DNA of 35,370 bases from an uncultured Acidobacteriota bacterium. Its GTDB lineage: Bacteria > Pseudomonadota > Alphaproteobacteria > Caulobacterales > Hyphomonadaceae. The DNA is taken from contig CALGEF010000196.1 in NCBI GenBank assembly GCA_937881755.1, forward strand, positions 1 through 35,370, given 5' to 3'. The translations under genes and the position numbers were made by a program. The notes beneath the pieces were generated by a model, which was not told the origin of the DNA, made no database searches, and saw only the letters and a program-made list of their open reading frames with translations. Positions 34,375 through 35,370 of this stretch are shown one piece after another; the stretch's first letter is position 1, and every line of letters starts with the position of its first letter.

Positions 34375-35370
34375 CTATTCGGCGGGCTGGGTGAGGGCTT
34401 GGGATTCGGCCTCGAGCTTGCGGGCGACGTCGCCGGGCGAGCCGGTGCGGCGGGCGAGCAGGCTGTAGGCTGCGGGCACGACCAGAAGGGCCACGGTGAC
34501 CGAGGCAATGGCGCCGAAGAAGACAACAATGCCGATGGCCATGCGCGTTTCGGCCCCGGCGCCGTGGGTGAAGATCAGCGGCATAGCGCCGACGGCAGTG
34601 GTGAGACCCGTCATCAGGATCGGACGCAGGCGGGCGAGCGAGGCCTCCTTGAGGGCGGTGTCGAAATCCTTGCCCTCGTCGCGCAGCTGGTTGGCAAACT
34701 CGACGACGAGGATGCCGTTCTTGGCCGCGAGGCCGATCAGCATGATGAGGCCGATCTGGGTGTAGATGTTCAGTGTCTGGCCGGTCAGCCAGAGACCGAA
34801 CATGCCGCCGGCAAGCGTGGCCGGGACGGCCAGGATGATCACCAGCGGGTGGACCCAGCTTTCGAACTGGGCGGCGAGCACGAGGAAAACGATCAGGAGG
34901 CCGAGGCCGAAGACGAAGAGGATCGAGGCGCCGGAAGAGCGAAACTCGAGCGACTGGCCTTTGAAATCGATTGTGGCTTCCTGTGGCAGCACGTCGCGGG
35001 CGACGCGTTCCATGCCGTCGAGCGCTTCACCGAGGTTTACGCCGGGGGCGAGGTTGGCGTCGATGGTAATGGCGCGGACGCGGTTGTAGCGGTTGAGCGT
35101 CGGGCTGTCAGCGAAAGGGGTGATTGTCACCACGCTGGCGAGCGGGACGAGTTCGCCGGAGCGGGTCGAGCGGACATAGATGTTCTGGACATCGTTGGGC
35201 GTCGACTGTTCCGAGCGCAGGCCTTCAAGGATGACGTCATATTCCTCGCCCTGATCTATATAGGTCGTCACCCGGCGCGAGCCGAGCATGGTCTGCAGGG
35301 TCGAGCCGATCTCGGAGACGGTGACGCCGAGGTCGGCGGAGAGGTCGTCGGCGCTCTTGCTGCTCAGCAT
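34375..35370 (-). CDS. RND efflux transporter permease, C-terminal part (5' end outside the window)
   Basis: PTLNRYNRVRAITIDANLAPGVNLGEALDGMERVARDVLP...GLLIVFLVLAAQFESWVHPLVIILAVPATLAGGMFGLWLTGQTLNIYTQIGLIMLIGLAAKNGILVVEFANQLRDEGKDF. Confidence 0.94.
   Translation of the reverse strand: MLSSKSADDLSADLGVTVSEIGSTLQTMLGSRRVTTYIDQGEEYDVILEGLRSEQSTPNDVQNIYVRSTRSGELVPLASVVTITPFADSPTLNRYNRVRAITIDANLAPGVNLGEALDGMERVARDVLPQEATIDFKGQSLEFRSSGASILFVFGLGLLIVFLVLAAQFESWVHPLVIILAVPATLAGGMFGLWLTGQTLNIYTQIGLIMLIGLAAKNGILVVEFANQLRDEGKDFDTALKEASLARLRPILMTGLTTAVGAMPLIFTHGAGAETRMAIGIVVFFGAIASVTVALLVVPAAYSLLARRTGSPGDVARKLEAESQALTQPAE

Noticed and set aside
1-35370. Defence island, prophage, integrative element or CRISPR
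   Set aside because: No integrase, transposase, tRNA-adjacent repeats, CRISPR-like periodic repeats or recognised defence genes; the HNH protein is a common solitary chromosomal HNH family member.

Overview
GC-rich alphaproteobacterial chromosome, Hyphomonadaceae/Caulobacterales-like as judged from gene content and a CtrA-type box (inferred, not searched). The window is densely coding, about 31 genes. I saw no tRNA or rRNA genes, CRISPR arrays, transposases, phage genes or obvious genomic island. From left to right: divergent phaB/phaR (PHB metabolism); a membrane protein; a DUF983 protein; prephenate dehydrogenase; a regBA two-component system divergent from senC/SCO1; a poorly explained ~550-bp gap; a GT2 and ArnT/PMT-like glycosyltransferase pair; an HNH endonuclease; a DNA-3-methyladenine glycosylase; plsC; ftsX-ftsE; an MJ0042 zinc-ribbon protein; a hypoxanthine phosphoribosyltransferase; MAPEG; glyoxalase; an AraC-MGMT fusion; a GST with a C-terminal extension; a cyclase-family lipoprotein; an alpha/beta hydrolase; a TonB-dependent receptor; an SDR; an uncharacterised 2-TM, beta-rich, acidic-tailed protein with an upstream CtrA-type box; a long acyl-CoA dehydrogenase (probable methylsuccinyl-CoA dehydrogenase); a DUF389 protein; a metallo-beta-lactamase lipoprotein; hisI; enoyl-CoA hydratase; HMG-CoA lyase; ribokinase; nucleoside hydrolase; a thioesterase; and a truncated RND permease. 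Most of this is ordinary core or shell gene content. I do not see a convincing new multi-gene system. The best candidates for follow-up are the 2-TM acidic-tail protein with its CtrA box, the DUF389 protein with an OmpA-like tail, the GST C-terminal domain and the senC-GT2 gap.
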